From Actinomycetales bacterium (lineage in GTDB: Bacteria > Actinomycetota > Actinomycetes > Actinomycetales > Dermatophilaceae), in assembly GCA_012729695.1 (NCBI GenBank), contig JAAYCP010000129.1, positions 1 through 49,556 on the forward strand: DNA of 49,556 bases, read 5' to 3'. The notes under the pieces are model-generated. The model had not been told where the DNA came from and made no database searches. It saw nothing but the letters and a program-made list of their open reading frames with translations. This document shows positions 23,467 to 32,764 of this stretch, piece after piece (within the stretch, counting starts at the first letter, position 1; every line of letters starts with the position of its first letter). A program made the translations under genes and the position numbers.

Positions 23467-24140
23467 GTCGCATCCTCGTCGCCGAGGACGAGTCCCGGAT
23501 CGCCTCGTTCATCTCCAAGGGCCTGACCGCCAGCGGCCTGCAGTGCATGGTTGTCGAGGACGGCCCGACGGCCATGGCGATGGCGATGACCGACGAGTTC
23601 GACCTGATGGTCCTCGACATCGGTCTCCCCGGCATGGACGGGTTCCAGGTGCTCAGCCGGATCCGGGAGAGCGGCTCGACCCTGCCGGTCATCATCCTCA
23701 CCGCCCGGGACTCGGTGGCCGACACCATCGCCGGGCTCGAGGGCGGCGCTGACGACTACATGCAGAAGCCGTTCAGCTTCGGCGAGCTCCTCGCCCGGAT
23801 CCGGCTGCGGCTCCGCGATGCCGCAGCGAGCGTGCGCGATGACGAGCCGGTCAGCACAGTCCTCTCCGCCGGCGACATCAGCCTCGACCTGCACTCGCGG
23901 AAGGTCACGGTGGGCGGGAAGGAGAAGGACCTCAGCGCCCGCGAGTTCGTGCTCCTGGAGACCTTTCTCCGCCACCCCGGTCACGTCCTCAGCCGTGAGC
24001 AGCTCCTCAGCCACGTCTGGGGTTATGACTTCGATCCGGGCTCGAACGTCGTCGACGTCTACGTCCGGTATCTCCGCAAGAAGATCGGCGCCGACGCGAT
24101 CGAGACGGTCCGCGGCATGGGCTACCGGCTGCGGACCTGA
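23463..24140 (+). CDS. OmpR/PhoB-family response regulator
   Basis: A 225-residue regulator: receiver domain (1-120; phosphoacceptor Asp52 in [10 protein letters not shown], Thr/Ser in ILTARDS, Lys in YMQKPF) and a winged-helix output domain (about 130-225; [46 protein letters not shown]). It is the partner of the overlapping kinase (GTGA overlap, GTG start). Targets cannot be read from the sequence; the downstream acs gene is a candidate simply because it is the nearest co-oriented promoter. Confidence 0.95.
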   Translation: MSRILVAEDESRIASFISKGLTASGLQCMVVEDGPTAMAMAMTDEFDLMVLDIGLPGMDGFQVLSRIRESGSTLPVIILTARDSVADTIAGLEGGADDYMQKPFSFGELLARIRLRLRDAAASVRDDEPVSTVLSAGDISLDLHSRKVTVGGKEKDLSAREFVLLETFLRHPGHVLSREQLLSHVWGYDFDPGSNVVDVYVRYLRKKIGADAIETVRGMGYRLRT

Positions 24141-24228
24141 CGCCGGTCGCATCCTGCCGACCGCTGACCGCTGCGGTGGGCCCGCCGATCGCTTGGCGCT
24201 CCCCTCACCTTGCCGCGAACGGCGGTTC

Positions 24229-24234
24229 TAGAGT
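24229..24234 (+). promoter_or_regulatory. Putative -10 box for acs
   Basis: TAGAGT fits TANNNT, 49 nt before the acs ATG in the 143-nt gap after the response regulator. No convincing -35 box or CRP-type palindrome was found. Confidence 0.35.
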
Positions 24235-24283
24235 TGGCTTGCAGGAACGTGCCGACGTTGTCACACCCGTGAGGAGTCACCAT

Positions 24284-26233
24284 ATGACCGACAGCAGTCT
24301 CGCCCCTTCGCCGGAGTTCGCCGCCCAGGCCAACGGCAAGCCCGAGCTCTATGAGCAGGCCGGCGCCGACTACGAGGCCTTCTGGGCCGAGCAGGCACGG
24401 TCCTACGTCTCCTGGGACAAGGACTTCGACATGACCCTGGACTGGAGCGATGCCCCCTTCGCCAAGTGGTTCGTCGGCGGGGAGCTCAACGCTGCATACA
24501 ACTGCGCCGACCGGCACGTCGAGGCTGGCAACGGCGACCGCGTGGCAATCTACTTCGAGGGTGAGGGCGGGGACACCCGCACCATCACCTATGCGGACCT
24601 CGCCCGGGAGGTCAAGAAGACGGCCAACGCACTCGAGTCCCTCGGGGTGGCCAAGGGCGACCGTGTCGCGATCTACATGCCGATGATCCCCGAGACCGTC
24701 TTCGCGATGCTCGCCTGCGCGCGGATCGGTGCAGCACACTCGGTCGTCTTCGGCGGGTTCTCCGCCGACGCGCTGCGCAGCCGGATCGACGATGCACGGG
24801 CCAAGGTCGTCGTGACGACCGACGGGCAGTTCCGACGGGGCAAGCCCTCCCCGCTCAAGCCGGCCGTGGACGCTGCTGTCTCCGGCGAGACGTCCGTGGA
24901 GAAGGTCCTCGTCGTCAAGCGGACCGAGGGAGAGGTCGCCTGGGACCCCGCGCGTGACGTCTGGTGGCACGATGTCGTACCGAGCGCGTCCGAGGAGCAC
25001 GAGGCCCAGCCGCACGACGCCGAGCACCCGCTCTTCATCCTGTACACCTCCGGCACCACGGGGAAGCCCAAGGGCATCCTGCACACCACCGGTGGTTACC
25101 TCGTGCAGGCGGCCTACACGAACTCGATCGTCCACGACGTGCACCCGGAGAGCGACGTCTACTGGTGCACCGCCGACGTCGGCTGGGTGACCGGGCACTC
25201 CTACATCGTCTACGGACCGCTCGCCATCGGGGCCACCCAGGTCCTCTACGAGGGCACCCCGGATACGCCGCACCAGGGTCGCTGGTGGGAGATCGTCCAG
25301 AAGTACGGCGTGACGATCCTCTACACCGCACCGACGGCGATCCGCACGTTCATGAAGTGGGGCGACTCGATCCCGGCCCAGTACGACCTGTCCTCCATCC
25401 GTCTCCTCGGCTCGGTGGGCGAGCCCATCAACCCGGAGGCGTGGTCCTGGTACCGCAAGAACATCGGTGGCGGCACGGCGCCCGTGGTCGACACGTGGTG
25501 GCAGACGGAGACCGGCGGCATCATGATCAGTCCCCTCCCGGGGGTCACCGAGCTCGAGCCGGGGTCGGCGCAGCGGCCCATCCCCGGCATCAGCGCCGAG
25601 ATCCTCGACGACGAGGGCAACCCGACGCACGACCCGGATGCGGTGGGCTACCTCGTCCTGACCAAGCCCTGGCCAGCTATGCTCCGCGGCATCTGGGGTG
25701 ACCCGGAGCGCTACAAGGAGACGTACTGGAGCCGGTTCGGCCCGGAGTACTACTTCGCCGGCGACGGTGCGAAGTACGACGAGCGCGGCAACATCTGGGT
25801 GCTCGGTCGGGTCGACGACGTCATGAACGTCTCGGGCCACCGGCTCTCCACCGCCGAGATCGAGTCCGCTCTCGTGGCCCACCAGAAGGTTGCCGAGGCG
25901 GCCGTGGTGGGCGCCACGGACGAGACGACCGGACAGGCTGTCTGCGCCTTCGTCATCCTGCGCCAGGAGGCCGTGCCCGAGGCGGACGAGGTCGGTGAGG
26001 GCGCCGAGCTGGTCCAGGAGCTGCGCAACTGGGTGGCCAAGGAGATCGGTCCGATCGCCAAGCCGCGCACGATCATGATCGTTCCCGAGCTGCCGAAGAC
26101 GCGGTCGGGCAAGATCATGCGCCGTCTCCTGCGTGACGTCGCCGAACACCGAGAGGTCGGCGACGTCACCACGCTGGCGGACAGCAGCGTCATGGCGCTC
26201 ATCAAGGACGGGATGTCGGCGCCCGCCGACTGA
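24284..26233 (+). CDS. acs: Acetyl-CoA synthetase
   Basis: A 649-residue ANL-superfamily enzyme that converts acetate, ATP and CoA to acetyl-CoA via acetyl-AMP. Key motifs: the P-loop [11 protein letters not shown] starting at Tyr254, WWQTETGG, and the C-terminal [15 protein letters not shown] with catalytic Lys610. This is the lysine whose acetylation switches Acs off in other bacteria. Length matches the family (about 650). ATG 24284 follows GAGGAG at good spacing; the longer frame upstream is not conserved. It is probably single-gene, ending at the 26252-26291 terminator. In the syntenic mycobacterial block acs is Rv3667. Confidence 0.98.
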   Translation: MTDSSLAPSPEFAAQANGKPELYEQAGADYEAFWAEQARSYVSWDKDFDMTLDWSDAPFAKWFVGGELNAAYNCADRHVEAGNGDRVAIYFEGEGGDTRTITYADLAREVKKTANALESLGVAKGDRVAIYMPMIPETVFAMLACARIGAAHSVVFGGFSADALRSRIDDARAKVVVTTDGQFRRGKPSPLKPAVDAAVSGETSVEKVLVVKRTEGEVAWDPARDVWWHDVVPSASEEHEAQPHDAEHPLFILYTSGTTGKPKGILHTTGGYLVQAAYTNSIVHDVHPESDVYWCTADVGWVTGHSYIVYGPLAIGATQVLYEGTPDTPHQGRWWEIVQKYGVTILYTAPTAIRTFMKWGDSIPAQYDLSSIRLLGSVGEPINPEAWSWYRKNIGGGTAPVVDTWWQTETGGIMISPLPGVTELEPGSAQRPIPGISAEILDDEGNPTHDPDAVGYLVLTKPWPAMLRGIWGDPERYKETYWSRFGPEYYFAGDGAKYDERGNIWVLGRVDDVMNVSGHRLSTAEIESALVAHQKVAEAAVVGATDETTGQAVCAFVILRQEAVPEADEVGEGAELVQELRNWVAKEIGPIAKPRTIMIVPELPKTRSGKIMRRLLRDVAEHREVGDVTTLADSSVMALIKDGMSAPAD

Positions 26234-26251
26234 CGTGACTGCCCCGGGGGG

Positions 26252-26291
26252 AAACGGTCAGCGGCACGGGGATCCGTGCCGCTGACCGTTT
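26252..26291. terminator. Strong bidirectional terminator between acs and mnhG
   Basis: An 18-bp perfect stem (26252-26269 with 26274-26291) around a GGAT loop, with AAA on one side and TTT on the other so that each strand ends in a short U-run. It sits between the convergent acs and mnhG genes. Confidence 0.85.
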
Positions 26292-26349
26292 CTTATGTGG
26301 GGTGAGCTTCTCGTCCTGTCTCGCTGTTGGACGTCGCGACGTCCGCCGA

Positions 26350-26703
26350 TCAACGCCCCGCGAGCTCATTGGGGTGGGTCTTGGGGTCCAACCTCGCGCC
26401 GGAACGGTAGGCCGCACGGCCCAGCGTGTTCGAGGCCACCGACGAGACGACGAGGGCTGAGATCACCGAGACGACCACCTTCACGTAGTCCATCCAGCCC
26501 ACACCGTCCTGGAAGTACTCGTAGATCAGCGCTCCCAGGATGATCATCGGTACCCCGACGGCCGTCGCAGGGCCGAGTGAGTTGACCCGGCTCACCGCGT
26601 CGCGCACGCGCAACATCCCGATGGCGCTGACGAGGACGGCAAGTCCACCCAGGATGAAAAGAGCGCCGGACACGAACATGAAGAAGGTCTCGACCATCGT
26701 CAC
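26350..26703 (-). CDS. mnhG: Na+/H+ antiporter subunit MnhG
   Basis: A 117-residue protein with three hydrophobic helices (about 7-30, 42-62, 70-92), matching MrpG/PhaG: an Ile-Gly-Met-Leu-Arg motif after helix 1 (SAIGMLRVRDAVSRVNSL) and VGVPMIILGALIY. It is the last subunit of the Mrp cation/proton antiporter, which expels Na+ at the expense of the proton gradient. GTG 26703 overlaps the mnhF stop by 4 bases; ATG 26697 is equally possible. Confidence 0.94.
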   Translation of the reverse strand: MTMVETFFMFVSGALFILGGLAVLVSAIGMLRVRDAVSRVNSLGPATAVGVPMIILGALIYEYFQDGVGWMDYVKVVVSVISALVVSSVASNTLGRAAYRSGARLDPKTHPNELAGR

Positions 26704-26960
26704 CGTCTCCCTCGGGTGAGGATCTGACCCAGGGCCAGAGTGGCGAGGATGCCCAGCATGGTCATGAGCAGTGCCACGTCGAAGATGACGGCCGAGTCGG
26801 TGAGCAGACCCACCGGGATGAAGGCCGCCAGCGCGGAGAAGAAGAGCAGGTCACCGATGACCGCGCGGCTCGCGTCGGAGTTGGCGCGGAGGGTGGCGAT
26901 GACACCGAGCAGCGCGGAGATCCCGACGAGCACCACCGTGATGGCGAAGACGATCGTCAC
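26700..26960 (-). CDS. mnhF: Na+/H+ antiporter subunit MnhF
   Basis: An 86-residue, three-helix protein of the MrpF/PhaF family, with the typical LRANSDASRAVIGDLLFFSA segment after helix 1 and AVIFDVALLMTMLGILATLA near the end. It is a small membrane subunit of the Mrp complex. Its start overlaps the mnhE stop by 4 bases and its stop overlaps mnhG, so the subunits should be made in equal amounts by coupling. Confidence 0.94.
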   Translation of the reverse strand: MTIVFAITVVLVGISALLGVIATLRANSDASRAVIGDLLFFSALAAFIPVGLLTDSAVIFDVALLMTMLGILATLALGQILTRGRR

Positions 26961-27313
26961 GTGCCCTCCTTCCCCGGTCCTCGGGTGGCCCGCAGCAACC
27001 GGCGTTCCATCGACTCCAGCTCGGCGATGGCGTGCTCGTGGGTGTGGGCGTAGAGGAAGTGGACGAAGAGTGACTTACCGGAGCCGTCCTCGGGCTCGTA
27101 GATCCCCAGCGTGAGAGTCCCTGGCGTCACGGTGATCGAGCTCTCTATCGCGGCGATCTCCAGCTTGCTCGTCGCGTGGAGCGGGAACTCCACGATCGAG
27201 GGCGAGACGTCCAGGCCGGGCGTGAGGTAGTCGATACCGAGCTTGTAGGCCTGCTTCACCACCTCGTACATGAGCCAGACGAGATAGGCGAACGCATACC
27301 AGATGCGGATCAT
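26957..27313 (-). CDS. mnhE: Na+/H+ antiporter subunit MnhE, N-terminally short
   Basis: A 118-residue MrpE-type protein. Only one hydrophobic helix is present at the N-terminus (IRIWYAFAYLVWLMYEVVKQ), then the cytoplasmic domain with SSITVTPGTLTLGIYE and LFVHFLYAHTHEHA. Family members are usually 150-180 residues with two more N-terminal helices, so this one is short. The ATG overlaps the mnhD stop by 4 bases, arguing that the short form is genuine and not a misplaced start. MrpE is needed for assembly or stability of the antiporter in other bacteria. Confidence 0.9.
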   Translation of the reverse strand: MIRIWYAFAYLVWLMYEVVKQAYKLGIDYLTPGLDVSPSIVEFPLHATSKLEIAAIESSITVTPGTLTLGIYEPEDGSGKSLFVHFLYAHTHEHAIAELESMERRLLRATRGPGKEGT

Positions 27314-28836
27314 GGGAGCACCGCCTCGATGTACGGAGCAGGGTCGACCAGGAGGGCCACGGCATCACCGGCGATCTCGAAAGCCGGACCGGCGAGGATG
27401 AAGAGGACGAGGGAGAGCATCAGCATGGCTCCGGCCGGCAGAAGGTCCCCGATGGGAATGCGCACCCACGCCGGCAGAGTGACCGGCCGCTTCGGATCTC
27501 CTTCGTGCAGCAGCGGATCCGCAGGGCGGTACAGCTCCATCTTCGGTCCCCAGAACACCTCGTGCCACAGATGCTGGAGAGCGAGCAGCGAGATGACGCT
27601 GGCCACGATGATGACGGTGATGACGACCCCGGCGGCCAGCGGAGTGACGTCGGCGGCAGCCATGACGAGGGCGATCTTGCCCCAGAAGCCGGAGGACGGC
27701 GGGAAGCCGACGAGCGAGATCAGCGCCAGCCCGAAGATCCACGCCAGTGCCTTCTCCCGCCGAAGGAGGTTGGACAACCGCACGAGGTGGGCGGTGCCGT
27801 AGGTCTTCTCCACGGCGCCGGAGGCGAGCACCAGCGCCCCCACGGTGAGGATGTGGTGGACCATGTAGAACAGTCCCGCAGCGAGGGACGCAGGTGTCCC
27901 CAGCGCCACCCCGAGCAGGATGTAGCCCACCCCGGCCACCATCTGGAAGGCAAGGACCCGGCGGATCGTGTTCCCACCGAAGGACGCCCAGGAGCCCAGC
28001 ATGATGCTGGCCAGCACGATGGCGAGGAGAACAGGCATCCATGCGGACGAGCCCTCGAACGCCATCGAGTAGATGCGGTAGATCGCGTAGAGCGCGACCT
28101 TGGAGTGCAGTCCGGCGAACAGCGCCATGACCATGGCCGAGGTCCCGGGGTATGCGCGCGGCATCCAGCCGTGCACAGGGACGGCTCCGGCCTTGACCAC
28201 AAGAGCGAACAGCACCGTGCCGACACCGAGGGCAGCGACGGGACTCTCGGTGGCCACCGCGGTGAGGGAGGCCATGTTCACCGCTCCGGTCGCGGCGTAC
28301 AGCAGCGCGATGCCGATGAGGAGGACCGAGGAGGTCACGAGGTTCACGACGAGGAAGAGCCGGCCCACACCGAGGCGGCGCCACGTACCGGTCATGGCGA
28401 GCAGCGCATACGACGGCAGCAGCATGACCTCGATGAAGACGAAGAGGTTGAACACATCGCCGGTGAGGAGCGCTCCGTTGACACCGGCGACGAGCATCAG
28501 CACGAGCGGGGTGAAGAACCCGAGCGTGTCCTCCTTCGTGCGGATCGCGAACCAGAGCACGATGACGGTCGTCAGGCCGGTCACCGTGAGCATCACGGCC
28601 GAGAGGGTGTCGGAGACGAAGGGGATCGCGATCCCGGGGAGGAAGCCCCCGATCTGGGCGACGAGGGCCGGGGTGCCCGTGAGGTGCTGGGCGAGCAGCC
28701 AGGCGCCGCCCAGTCCTGACAGGAAGGGCACGAGGAGCACGATGACCCGGTGGAAGGAACGACCGGGGATCACAGCGGTCAGGCCGGTAGCCAGGATCGG
28801 CAGGGCCACGAACAGGCCCAGGTAGGGAGCGCTCAT
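27310..28836 (-). CDS. mnhD: Na+/H+ antiporter subunit MnhD
   Basis: A 508-residue polytopic protein of the NuoL/M/N-like proton-translocating family with about 14 helices. Conserved stretches include NLFVFIEVMLLPSYALLAMT with the key helix Glu, then KAGAVPVHGWMPRAYPGTSA and VALYAIYRIYSMAF. MrpD, with MrpA, forms an ion-translocating channel of the antiporter. It overlaps mnhC and mnhE by 4 bases on either side. Confidence 0.96.
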   Translation of the reverse strand: MSAPYLGLFVALPILATGLTAVIPGRSFHRVIVLLVPFLSGLGGAWLLAQHLTGTPALVAQIGGFLPGIAIPFVSDTLSAVMLTVTGLTTVIVLWFAIRTKEDTLGFFTPLVLMLVAGVNGALLTGDVFNLFVFIEVMLLPSYALLAMTGTWRRLGVGRLFLVVNLVTSSVLLIGIALLYAATGAVNMASLTAVATESPVAALGVGTVLFALVVKAGAVPVHGWMPRAYPGTSAMVMALFAGLHSKVALYAIYRIYSMAFEGSSAWMPVLLAIVLASIMLGSWASFGGNTIRRVLAFQMVAGVGYILLGVALGTPASLAAGLFYMVHHILTVGALVLASGAVEKTYGTAHLVRLSNLLRREKALAWIFGLALISLVGFPPSSGFWGKIALVMAAADVTPLAAGVVITVIIVASVISLLALQHLWHEVFWGPKMELYRPADPLLHEGDPKRPVTLPAWVRIPIGDLLPAGAMLMLSLVLFILAGPAFEIAGDAVALLVDPAPYIEAVLP

Positions 28837-29165
28837 CGGTCGTGCTCCTCACCCGTCTCGGGGACCCGGTGGGTGTTGTCGTTGCGTCCGATCACTGCGA
28901 GCGCAAGAAGGAACACCGTCACGGCCAGCGTGATGACGATGGCGGTGAGGACGAAGGCCTGCGGGAGCGGGTCGGCCGCCTGCGCGGGATCCATCCTGGA
29001 GGCGAGGGGCTCCTGCCGGTATGCGGTGATCCCGGCCGTGAGGAGGAAGAGGTTCACGGCATGGCTGAGAACGCCGACCCCGAAGGCGATGCGCACCAGG
29101 CTGCGCTGGAGCAGGAGGTAGGTGCCTCCTGCGACGAGAAAGCCGATGGTGAGGGCGAGGATCAT
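28833..29165 (-). CDS. mnhC: Na+/H+ antiporter subunit MnhC
   Basis: A 110-residue, three-helix protein of the MrpC/NuoK family: GTYLLLQRSLVRIAFGVGVL, SHAVNLFLLTAG, and DPLPQAFVLTAIVITLAVTV with the conserved DPLPQALVLTAIVI-type motif. It is the NuoK-like channel subunit. It overlaps mnhA upstream and mnhD downstream by 4 bases each. Confidence 0.95.
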   Translation of the reverse strand: MILALTIGFLVAGGTYLLLQRSLVRIAFGVGVLSHAVNLFLLTAGITAYRQEPLASRMDPAQAADPLPQAFVLTAIVITLAVTVFLLALAVIGRNDNTHRVPETGEEHDR

Positions 29166-32026
29166 TCCGCCACCCCCCTGGCTGCCCGTTCCTTGACGTA
29201 CTTCAGGTCGGAAGGGTGACCGCCGCCGCTGATCCCCAGGGCGTTGAAGGCGACCAGGACCAGACCGAGGACAGCGGCATAGACGCCTACGTCGAAGATG
29301 AGCGACGACACGAGGTGGAGGCCGAGGACATCCAGGTGGATCGGTTGAAGGAACTCACCCTCGATGAAACCGGCCAGGCCCGTGATGACCGCGATGAGCA
29401 CGCCGCCACCGATGAGCAGGACCGGGGTCCTGGGTCGTGAGACGGGCTCGTCCTTCGGCTTGGCCATGTAGATGTACGCGACGGCGCACGCGGCCACCAG
29501 TGCTGCAATGAATCCGCCGCCCGGCTGGTTGTGGCCACGGAAGAAGAGCATCGCGGAGACCAGGGCCAGGATCGGCAGGAGCGCCTTCTGCAGGAGGCGG
29601 AGCACCTCGGTGTTGGCCTCGGCGTTCTCGAGCGCGTCGTAGGCCCTGGAGCCCTCGACATCGAGCTCCACGACCGGCGGCGCGACATAGGTGACCGGTG
29701 AGTCGGGCGACGGGTCCGGCTCAGGGTCGAGGTAACGCCGCGGAATCGTTCTGAGCACGGCCACGATGGCCAGGCCTGCCAGACCGAGAACAGTGAGCTC
29801 CCCGAAGGTGTCGAGGGCCCGGAACTCGACGAGGATCACGTTGACGACATTGCTCCCACCGGTGACTACCGGCCCCTCGGCGAGGTAGTAGTCGGCGATC
29901 GCCGAACGGTCCCGACGACCGATGACGGTGAAAGCGGCCAGGGCTGCGGCCAGGCCGACGCCGGCGGAGATGATCGCATTGCGCCGGATCTTGGGGTTCT
30001 TCCCGTGACTGAACTCCAGCGGGAGCTTGCGGAGCACGAGCATGATCACGATGACGGTGAGCATCTCGACGAGAAGCTGGGTGAGACCGACGTCGGCGGC
30101 GCCGAGCAGCAGGATCTGGACGGTGAGGGTGATACCGATCCCCCCGAGCAGCACGGCGCTGCCGAGGCGGGACCGGGTCACGCACAGGGCGATGACACCT
30201 CCGGCGGTCATGATCAGGATGCCGAGGTCGATCGGGCGGTTCAGGTCCGGATGGAGCGGGGCGACGTTGCCGGTGAGCCAGAGCGCCAGGGATCCTGCCC
30301 CGATCAGTACTCCCAGGGAGACCATGATGGGCGCGACGTGACGCGAGGGGTAGTCGAAGCGTGTCAGCCCGGCCAGCCACACGCCCGCCTGGTCGACCCG
30401 CTCCCGCATGATCCCCAGGACTGCAGGGCCGTCATACCGGAAGATCGGCTTCTCGACCTTGCGGCGCCAGGAGGCGCGCTTGAGCACGATCCAGGTCCCC
30501 AGTGCGAGGATCAGCACCGTGATGGCCAGCTCGACGGTGAAGCCGTGCCAGAGGTAGAAGGACACCTCTTTGCGGCTGCCCGGCCACACCGACCGCAGGA
30601 CGGCGGCGACAGGAGCCTCGAACCAGGCGACGACCAACGCGAGCGGGAGGCCCATGACGATGGGGAAGGCGGCCGGGGCGAGCGTCTTCCAGGACGCCTC
30701 GCGCACGTCCGGCCCGGGCTTGTCCCCGTCGATGAATGCGCCGGTGAGGATCTTGCCGGAGTAGGCGAAGGTCAGTACCGAGCCGAAGGCAGCGATGCCG
30801 AGCACCAGCCAGTTCAGTCCCGCCGGTCCCGACACCTCGAGGAAGGAGGCGAGGATCTTCTCCTTGGAGATGAAGCCCAGGAGGGGAGGGACACCTGCCA
30901 TCGAGGCCAGGCCGAGGGCCGTCGCTGCGAAAGTCCACGGCATCGCTTTGCGCAGCGCCGGGAGACGGTCGATCTTCCGGGTCCCGGTCTGGTGGTCCAC
31001 GATGCCCATGAGCATGAAGAGGCCCGACTTGAAGCCGGCGTGGGCGATCGTGTGGAGAACGGCCGCAGTCATCGCGAACTCTGTGCCGACTCCGATGGTC
31101 GCGGTGATGAGACCCAGCTGGCTGACCGTCGAGTAGGCCATGAGCTTCTTCAGGTCGGTCTGCTGCAGTGCGAACCAGGCGCCGAGGAGGGTGGTGAAGA
31201 GTCCTACCCCGATGAGCAGGATCTGCCAGATGGGCACGTCGTAGAAGTAGGCGGTGAACCGCATGAGGAGATAGATGCCGGCCTTGACGACGGCCGCCGC
31301 GTGCAGGTAGGCGCTCACGGGCGTCGCGGCTGCCATGGCGTCCGGGAGCCAGAGGTGGAAGGGGAACTGGGCGGCCTTGGAGAAGCCTGCCGCGGCGATG
31401 AGGACCGCAACGACTCCGGTGAACACCGGGTCGGTCTGCCAGACCCCGGATGCCAGCGCCTCCGAGAAGTTCGTGGTGCCGGTCCGCGCGATGATGAGCG
31501 CCCCGGCGGCCAGGAGGGTCAGGCCCCCGATGAAGGTCATCAGCATCGTGCGCATCGAGGCCGGCTCGCCCGGTTTGCCGCTGCGCGCGATGAGGAGGAA
31601 CGACGCCAGCGACGTCAGCTCCCAGGTGAGGAACATGAGGATGAGGTTGTCGCTGAGGACGAGGGCCACCATCGCGAAGGTGAATGCCGACATCACCACG
31701 TAGAACCCGCGCTGGGTGCCCGTGCGGAAGTACGTGGGTGAGTAGAAGAAGACCACCGCGCCGATGATCAGAGCCAGCGCGATGAAGACCAGCGCCAACC
31801 CGTCCATCCGGAGGCTGAGGTTGAGCCCGAGCTGCGGGACCCAGGCGACCTTGTAGCTCACCGGGTGCCCATTGACGACCTGGCGGGCGGAGGGAATGAG
31901 CGCAGCGGCCAGGACGAGGTAGAGGATCCCTAAGGGGTACCCCGTTCGACGCTCGATGGTCCTGGTCAATGGCAGGCTGAGAACTGGCACGAGCGCAAGC
32001 ACGGCCAGCAGCCAGACCAGGATCAC
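29162..32026 (-). CDS. mnhA: Fused Na+/H+ antiporter subunit MnhA-MnhB
   Basis: A 954-residue protein. Residues 1 to about 640 are the NuoL-like channel module (FLTWELTSLASFLLI, KAAQFPFHLWLPDAMAAATP, VSAYLHAAAVVKAGIYLL). Residues 660-790 are the extra helices with the DUF4040-type LTQLLVEMLTVIVIMLVLRK segment. Residues about 800-945 are a complete MnhB domain (RGHNQPGGGFIAALVAA, FLQPIHLDVLGLHLVSSLIF, VGVYAAVLGLVLVAFN). This fusion explains why there is no separate mnhB. GTG 32026 was chosen because helix 1 starts there and GGAAGAG lies upstream; the frame is open further but those residues are not conserved. First gene of the operon mnhA-C-D-E-F-G. Confidence 0.95.
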   Translation of the reverse strand: MILVWLLAVLALVPVLSLPLTRTIERRTGYPLGILYLVLAAALIPSARQVVNGHPVSYKVAWVPQLGLNLSLRMDGLALVFIALALIIGAVVFFYSPTYFRTGTQRGFYVVMSAFTFAMVALVLSDNLILMFLTWELTSLASFLLIARSGKPGEPASMRTMLMTFIGGLTLLAAGALIIARTGTTNFSEALASGVWQTDPVFTGVVAVLIAAAGFSKAAQFPFHLWLPDAMAAATPVSAYLHAAAVVKAGIYLLMRFTAYFYDVPIWQILLIGVGLFTTLLGAWFALQQTDLKKLMAYSTVSQLGLITATIGVGTEFAMTAAVLHTIAHAGFKSGLFMLMGIVDHQTGTRKIDRLPALRKAMPWTFAATALGLASMAGVPPLLGFISKEKILASFLEVSGPAGLNWLVLGIAAFGSVLTFAYSGKILTGAFIDGDKPGPDVREASWKTLAPAAFPIVMGLPLALVVAWFEAPVAAVLRSVWPGSRKEVSFYLWHGFTVELAITVLILALGTWIVLKRASWRRKVEKPIFRYDGPAVLGIMRERVDQAGVWLAGLTRFDYPSRHVAPIMVSLGVLIGAGSLALWLTGNVAPLHPDLNRPIDLGILIMTAGGVIALCVTRSRLGSAVLLGGIGITLTVQILLLGAADVGLTQLLVEMLTVIVIMLVLRKLPLEFSHGKNPKIRRNAIISAGVGLAAALAAFTVIGRRDRSAIADYYLAEGPVVTGGSNVVNVILVEFRALDTFGELTVLGLAGLAIVAVLRTIPRRYLDPEPDPSPDSPVTYVAPPVVELDVEGSRAYDALENAEANTEVLRLLQKALLPILALVSAMLFFRGHNQPGGGFIAALVAACAVAYIYMAKPKDEPVSRPRTPVLLIGGGVLIAVITGLAGFIEGEFLQPIHLDVLGLHLVSSLIFDVGVYAAVLGLVLVAFNALGISGGGHPSDLKYVKERAARGVAE

Positions 32027-32202
32027 GTCACGTCTCTTCCAGGGGGTCGAGGGGTAGGTGAGATCCCCGCAGGACCGCAGGTCCCTCGGGGGGCAGGGCG
32101 TCAGTCTACCGATCCGCCCTGGTGCCGTAGGACGCCGGGGGCAGCCGGCCTGGACCGATGCGTGCGCACTCCCACTTCGTCCTCTCGAAGCCTTTCGCCC
32201 GC

Positions 32203-32208
32203 GGTAGG
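32203..32208 (+). promoter_or_regulatory. Putative -10 box for the holin-like gene
   Basis: TAGGGT fits TANNNT, 45 nt before ATG 32254, in the region divergent from the mnh operon. Confidence 0.45.
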
Positions 32209-32253
32209 GTCGGCAGAAGACGTCCCCCGACCGGCAGCACGAGCGAGGAATCG

Positions 32254-32712
32254 ATGAGCCAGCAGGAATGGATCGGCCAGCAGGACCAGGTCGGCACGAA
32301 CGGCGCACCGGGTGGCCCGCGTGAGGGCGAACGCACCATCAGTCAGCTCGTCGCCGACGCCTCGCACGACATCCAGGGAATCATCAGGTCCGAGGTCGCG
32401 CTGGCCAAGGCAGAGGTCTCCCAGAGCGCGAAGGCGGTGGGCAAGGGCGCCGGCATGTTCATCGGCGCCGCAGTCCTGGGGGTCTTCGCGCTCATCTACC
32501 TCTTCCACACCGTCGCCCACGTCATCGCGATCTGGCTCCCGGTGTGGGCCGGCTATCTCATCGTCACGGTGCTGCTGCTCCTCGTCGCCGCCATCCTCGG
32601 GCTGCTCGGCAGGAAGGCCCTTGACAGCGGCGGTCCGTCCAAGCCGGAGCGCGCCCTCGAGCAGGCCCAGCTGACCGTGGCCGCGGTCAAGGACGCGACG
32701 AGATCACGCTGA
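32254..32712 (+). CDS. Phage-holin-superfamily-III membrane protein (DUF1469)
   Basis: A 152-residue protein. After a polar N-terminus comes RTISQLVADASHDIQGIIRS and VALAKAEVSQSAKAVGKGAG, then two hydrophobic helices (about 67-92 and 97-122) with a short loop. This is the DUF1469 'putative actinobacterial holin-X' family, a chromosomal membrane protein despite its name; the M. tuberculosis counterpart is Rv3669. No lysis genes are present, so a phage origin is not supported. The start at 32254 has a GCGAGGAA ribosome site. It is followed 52 nt later by the EphE-like hydrolase, as in mycobacteria. Confidence 0.9.
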   Translation: MSQQEWIGQQDQVGTNGAPGGPREGERTISQLVADASHDIQGIIRSEVALAKAEVSQSAKAVGKGAGMFIGAAVLGVFALIYLFHTVAHVIAIWLPVWAGYLIVTVLLLLVAAILGLLGRKALDSGGPSKPERALEQAQLTVAAVKDATRSR

Positions 32713-32764
32713 CGCCCAGCGGGACGCTTCGCACCGGCACGCCCACCTTCGGCCCGGCCCTGTC

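Noticed and set aside
30005-31741. Plus-strand frame inside mnhA
   Set aside because: Highly charged GC-bias artefact antisense to a clear NuoL-like protein.
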